The position numbers and the translations under genes are program-made. DNA of 64,000 nucleotides from an uncultured Draconibacterium sp. (lineage in GTDB: Bacteria > Bacteroidota > Bacteroidia > Bacteroidales > Prolixibacteraceae): assembly GCF_963677575.1 (NCBI RefSeq), contig NZ_OY782038.1, positions 868,001-932,000 on the forward strand, written 5' to 3'. Below the pieces are notes generated by a model. It was not told the origin of the DNA and ran no database searches. It saw only the letters and a program-made list of their open reading frames with translations. Positions 60,936 through 64,000 of the stretch are shown one piece after another. Each line of letters begins with the position of its first letter. Position 1 is the stretch's first letter.

Positions 60936-62554
60936 CCCCGCATAACTCCCATACCAACACCACGAGCTCCGGTTTCATAACTATAAAAATTCATACCAAC
61001 AAATAAGGTATCAAAAGCGTCGGTACCATCGGTTCTGTATTCAAGCCGGTCCTCTTCCGTTTCGGCCAGCTTTTCGCCGCTTTTGTCTTTTTGGAAACCA
61101 TGTGGGCCAACCTTAACTGCGGTTTGTTGCATGGCTGGGATTAATGCCTCGTTGTTTTGTTCGTTAATTTGGATGAACAGGTACTTTTGGCCTTTAAACG
61201 CCTGGTCAATTAGCAGGTATTTTTCGTGGTGTTTTAGCGGGTTGCCGATGTGTACACGGGTAACATTCCAGCCATTCTTCTCAAACTGACTGCATATTAC
61301 CGAAGCAAAGTCTTCATCCGACACGGCGTAATTGGATCCCAATGCCGTATTGTCGAAATAATACACTACTTCGCGGGTGTGATGGAAGCGGTAATAGTTA
61401 CAGAAATCATCTACCAACTCCCGGAGCTTCCGTTCGTATTTAACGTAGAACGATTTCAGTACTTTCATTTTCATTCCGTCTTTCTGCCCGGCCACCAACC
61501 AGTTAATATTCGCGTTGTAATCAAAAGCAATACTTATTGGTTTATCCAGGTCAACATCTCCATCCTGTCGGCAATCCTGCTCAGCGGCTTTTTTAAGGTC
61601 ATAATCGAGGTTTTGCAGGTAAGAGTTATCAAATGCCGTGTAAAGGTGATATTTTTCGCTCAGCGCCGGATAAAAGCCATCTTTAAGCTTTCCGGGGCGA
61701 ATGCACATAATCGAGGTTTGAAATACCAGTGGCGGGAGATCCCTTTTCATCTGGGCGATGTACTTTTTTCCCAACAGCTCCACATTCTCAATTGTACTCC
61801 ATTCCCGGTAGTAAACAGCCACACTACGGAACTGGGCCAAACGCAAACGCTTTTGGTAAAGCAGCTTTTTGGTATAGGTGTTCTGTGGTTTTTGTTTTAA
61901 ATCATAGATATCCTGGACCAACTGAAGAATGGCTTCAATAAGCAGTGAATCCATTTCTTCACGATACTTCAGAAACCAACTCCCTTTTTTAGTCGATGGC
62001 ATATCGCTCATAACAAGTATAGAGTTTAACCAGGGGCAATCTGCCCAAGGCCCCGTAAAACCACCATTGGCAGGAAAGGTTTCATCCTTTAGTTTGTCAA
62101 AATCTACAAACTTAGCTTCATCAATTAACAAATATTGTAGGGTGAGAGAGTTAGATGTTCCTGGAATATCCTGAGAGATTAAGTACCAAACAGAGCCATT
62201 ATACCAGCTGATCACGTGATCGTACCGTGCCGGCTCCCTGACAGGTTTTGCAAAGTTCCAGGCTTTTGCCGGACGATGGCCAACACAGTAATGGATATCG
62301 CGTTTAAAGCCCATATCGTCGAGTGCCTGAAGTGTACCAGGTAATGTTTGCGTTAAAATTCGCTGAAAAGCAGCACCAACTATACCTCCCGAACTACGAG
62401 GCATTTGCTGAAGATTACGCAGCGACCAGTTAGAAGCAAAGCCGTGGGTTTTTCCAATTCGTCGACCACCTACAATAATGCTAATTATAGCTTGTACAAG
62501 CTGAAACTCAATTTGAGGACGATTGTAATATATTTTCCGTGTTTCACTTGTCAT
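60932..62554 (-). CDS. terL: Terminase large subunit
   Basis: The protein has 540 residues. The ATPase domain has a Walker A GGRRIGKTH (29-37) and Walker B YLLIDEA (141-147). The nuclease domain shows the first acidic residue in IAFDYNANINWLVAG (about 345) and the second in VVYYFDNTALG. This is the DNA-packaging motor that cuts and translocates phage DNA. Its start overlaps the small-subunit candidate by 11 bp, and its end abuts the opposite-strand cargo gene. Confidence 0.9.
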   Translation of the reverse strand: MTSETRKIYYNRPQIEFQLVQAIISIIVGGRRIGKTHGFASNWSLRNLQQMPRSSGGIVGAAFQRILTQTLPGTLQALDDMGFKRDIHYCVGHRPAKAWNFAKPVREPARYDHVISWYNGSVWYLISQDIPGTSNSLTLQYLLIDEAKFVDFDKLKDETFPANGGFTGPWADCPWLNSILVMSDMPSTKKGSWFLKYREEMDSLLIEAILQLVQDIYDLKQKPQNTYTKKLLYQKRLRLAQFRSVAVYYREWSTIENVELLGKKYIAQMKRDLPPLVFQTSIMCIRPGKLKDGFYPALSEKYHLYTAFDNSYLQNLDYDLKKAAEQDCRQDGDVDLDKPISIAFDYNANINWLVAGQKDGMKMKVLKSFYVKYERKLRELVDDFCNYYRFHHTREVVYYFDNTALGSNYAVSDEDFASVICSQFEKNGWNVTRVHIGNPLKHHEKYLLIDQAFKGQKYLFIQINEQNNEALIPAMQQTAVKVGPHGFQKDKSGEKLAETEEDRLEYRTDGTDAFDTLFVGMNFYSYETGARGVGMGVMRG

Positions 62555-63125
62555 CCTTCACCGTTTCGTATTCAATATCCTCAATCTCTATTTCGCCCTT
62601 GTATTTCTTATACAAGTCTGCAATTACCTTCTCTTTGTTTTCGAGCGGTTTGCCACCGATCACTCGCGGATCCGTTGTCGGTTCGGTTGGTTGCGGAGCA
62701 ATATCTTCCCACGGAATTTCAATACCATCTTCTTTATCCAGGCGATGATATTTAGCCAGCTTATCAAGCGCCATAATGCGCTCCATCAGTTTCTTTGATC
62801 CCGCAGCTTTGGCCTCTTTAACTACCGCTTTCAGTTCTTCGGTTACCAGGTACCTGATCCATTCTTTACCGGCATTGCGTACATTACCCAACAGGATCCT
62901 TACATTGCTGATATCGACATAAGCCTGAGTCTGGCTAATGTTAAATTCTGTCATCAGAAAATCGCGCAATTCTTTATCATCAATAATCGGATTTTCCAAA
63001 CTTTCGGTAAAACATGCACGGTATCGTTTCAGCTGTTGGCGTTCAGCCGGAGTAAGGTGCTCTATTTCGTCCATTTTATCGAAAAGCACCCCTTTAAATT
63101 TATCTAAAGCCGGTTTGCGTGGCAT
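62544..63125 (-). CDS. Terminase small subunit candidate
   Basis: The protein has 193 residues and is helical, with AERQQLKRYRACFTESLENP and the DNA-binding-like FNISQTQAYVDISNVRILL (HTH-like), then a C-terminal acidic linker rich in Pro/Thr/Glu. It directly precedes terL with an 11-bp overlap, the usual place for terS. The assignment is from position and helix-turn-helix-like sequence. Confidence 0.65.
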   Translation of the reverse strand: MPRKPALDKFKGVLFDKMDEIEHLTPAERQQLKRYRACFTESLENPIIDDKELRDFLMTEFNISQTQAYVDISNVRILLGNVRNAGKEWIRYLVTEELKAVVKEAKAAGSKKLMERIMALDKLAKYHRLDKEDGIEIPWEDIAPQPTEPTTDPRVIGGKPLENKEKVIADLYKKYKGEIEIEDIEYETVKDDK

Positions 63126-63167
63126 GTCAATAAAATTGCTTGATTTTGGGAATTGATTAAAGGACGA

Positions 63168-63446
63168 TTATTCGCTCCCGGTCATTTTATCCAAATACTC
63201 TTTCACAAATCCTTCAGCCTGCGGAGATCCTTTCTTTGCAAATTCAACGGTTAGTTTCCGGATATCTACCATGCTCTCCAGCTTTCCTTTAAGGTAAGCT
63301 TTGGCCAAAGCCGATTTTTTACTGCGCACCTGGCGACGGAACTCCACCACATCAAGATCCAACAGGATGGCAATTTCATCGATGGTAAAAAACAAGCTTG
63401 AGTATTCCTTTACCTGCTTTAATATTTCCTCGCTTAATTCTTTCAT
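63168..63446 (-). CDS. Small HTH-like packaging-region protein
   Basis: From ATG 63446 the protein has 92 residues; the longer frame from 63461 would overlap the upstream gene. The start shares 4 bp (ATGA) with the upstream stop. A helix-turn-helix-like segment (FTIDEIAILLDLDVVEFRRQV) and a helical C-terminus resemble small terminase-type or regulator proteins. It could be part of the packaging complex together with the next gene. Confidence 0.6.
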   Translation of the reverse strand: MKELSEEILKQVKEYSSLFFTIDEIAILLDLDVVEFRRQVRSKKSALAKAYLKGKLESMVDIRKLTVEFAKKGSPQAEGFVKEYLDKMTGSE

Positions 63447-63898
63447 CCGAATAACACACAATCGTTTTCCATAGCTTTTATTTGTTCCAAAAATTCAGCA
63501 ATAAAAACCGAATCAGAAAGGATGATCCCGGATTCGTACCGGTGATTATTAGTGGCATTGTTACTCATAATCGACAAGTACTCCACCCCGGACCGGCAGA
63601 TGTAAATAAACTTGCTGTGATTATTCGTAAGGAAGAGCCGATCCACATTTTTAGCGGCATACAGGTTTATCCTCGGGTTTCTGTTGGCAATGGTAAAATC
63701 CAGGAACATGGTAATATCGGCAATGCGGTGCCGGTTGCGTATTATCCGCCTCACATAAGCCTCAGTAACAGCAAAGGAGCTGACGATCATTCGGTCAGCT
63801 CCTCCACATTTTTCCAATAAATAATCAAAAACTGTATGCGATTGAACGTTCTGGTTCAGGTATAAACCAAAGCCGTTACTCGTTTCCGTTATCTTCAA
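63443..63898 (-). CDS. Single-motif PLD-like protein in the packaging module
   Basis: The protein has 151 residues from a TTG at 63898. The half-site of the phospholipase-D/nuclease family is visible: H94 and K96 in NNHSKFIYI, then 15 residues later SNNATNNHRYESG (N113-N114). Such one-motif proteins form dimers with a single active site, as in Nuc-type endonucleases. A DNA or phospholipid target is possible. Its place ahead of terminase suggests DNA processing. It overlaps the upstream gene by 23 bp. Confidence 0.65.
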   Translation of the reverse strand: MKITETSNGFGLYLNQNVQSHTVFDYLLEKCGGADRMIVSSFAVTEAYVRRIIRNRHRIADITMFLDFTIANRNPRINLYAAKNVDRLFLTNNHSKFIYICRSGVEYLSIMSNNATNNHRYESGIILSDSVFIAEFLEQIKAMENDCVLFG

Positions 63899-64000
63899 GC
63901 AATCCCAGTTTTACCAGTTCAACACGGGTTTCTTCCTTAATTTCGGCTTTGTGTGCAACCAATACAGCCACGCGCTCTTTCAATTTTACAATTAGCTTAT
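63876..64000 (-). CDS. Partial prophage CDS (C-terminal part only)
   Basis: An open frame enters from the right edge and stops at TAA 63876-63878. The visible 40 residues (KLIVKLKERVAVLVAHKAEI ... LLEDNGNE) are a charged helix. No family can be named. It overlaps the PLD-like gene by 23 bp, so it is part of the same operon. Confidence 0.6.
   Translation of the reverse strand, partial: KLIVKLKERVAVLVAHKAEIKEETRVELVKLGLLEDNGNE

Noticed and set aside
38767..64000. Mu-like transposable phage
   Set aside because: No MuA/MuB-type transposase is seen, and a tyrosine integrase sits at the ssrA site.

Overview
The window looks like a chromosome segment of an environmental Bacteroidota, most likely a Marinilabiliales/Prolixibacteraceae-type bacterium. 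The grounds are paired SusC/SusD proteins, a FecR/ECF-sigma pair, several Cys-type sulfatases with lipoprotein or Sec signals, DUF5916 outer-membrane proteins, a TAnnTTTG-like promoter box in front of ssrA, and a tmRNA tag that reads GENNYALAA. The family assignment is inference. No taxonomic marker other than tmRNA is present.

Positions 1-18.8 kb are mixed envelope and catabolic genes: a truncated DUF5916 protein, a 1-Cys peroxiredoxin, an ArnT-like GT39 transferase, a frameshifted glycine-rich pseudogene, two secreted esterases on the minus strand, a divergent dehydrogenase/MFS transporter pair, a third esterase, a complete IS5-type insertion, a metallo-beta-lactamase-fold hydrolase, and a plus-strand run of a DUF5916 protein with three small membrane proteins (DUF4405-like, RG-rich, PepSY-like).

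Positions 18.8-36.2 kb form a polysaccharide utilisation locus read leftward: ECF sigma factor, FecR anti-sigma factor, SusC, SusD, a strong hairpin, then four different S1 sulfatases. Two tandem DUF1593 (Sde182-like) secreted proteins lie upstream. No glycoside hydrolase is in the locus, so it appears to be a desulfation and uptake unit for a sulfated glycan. A decayed REP-associated transposase with REP-like hairpins lies between the sigma gene and the DUF1593 pair.

Positions 36.4-38.8 kb hold a glucuronokinase-like GHMP kinase, GalU and an intact ssrA (tmRNA) gene.

From 38.8 kb to the right edge lies an integrated prophage or prophage-like element, whose tyrosine integrase sits directly after ssrA. 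Its late operon runs leftward: packaging (a PLD-like protein, HTH proteins, terminase), portal, connectors, a phosphatase-like protein, a HicAB module, tape measure, tail proteins, a tail fibre with a 699-bp tandem repeat, and a putative lysis group. Two perfect hairpins end this operon against the convergent integrase. An opposite-strand cargo island (59.0-60.9 kb) interrupts the operon between the terminase and portal modules. The second attachment site is not seen, so the element runs past the window.

The most unusual signals are (i) a switch-like structured leader at 58171-58314 in front of a 50-residue ORF, (ii) Sec signal peptides on three prophage proteins including the fibre, (iii) the near-identical 233-residue fibre repeats, and (iv) the lack of any recognisable major capsid, protease or tail-tube gene between portal and tape measure.
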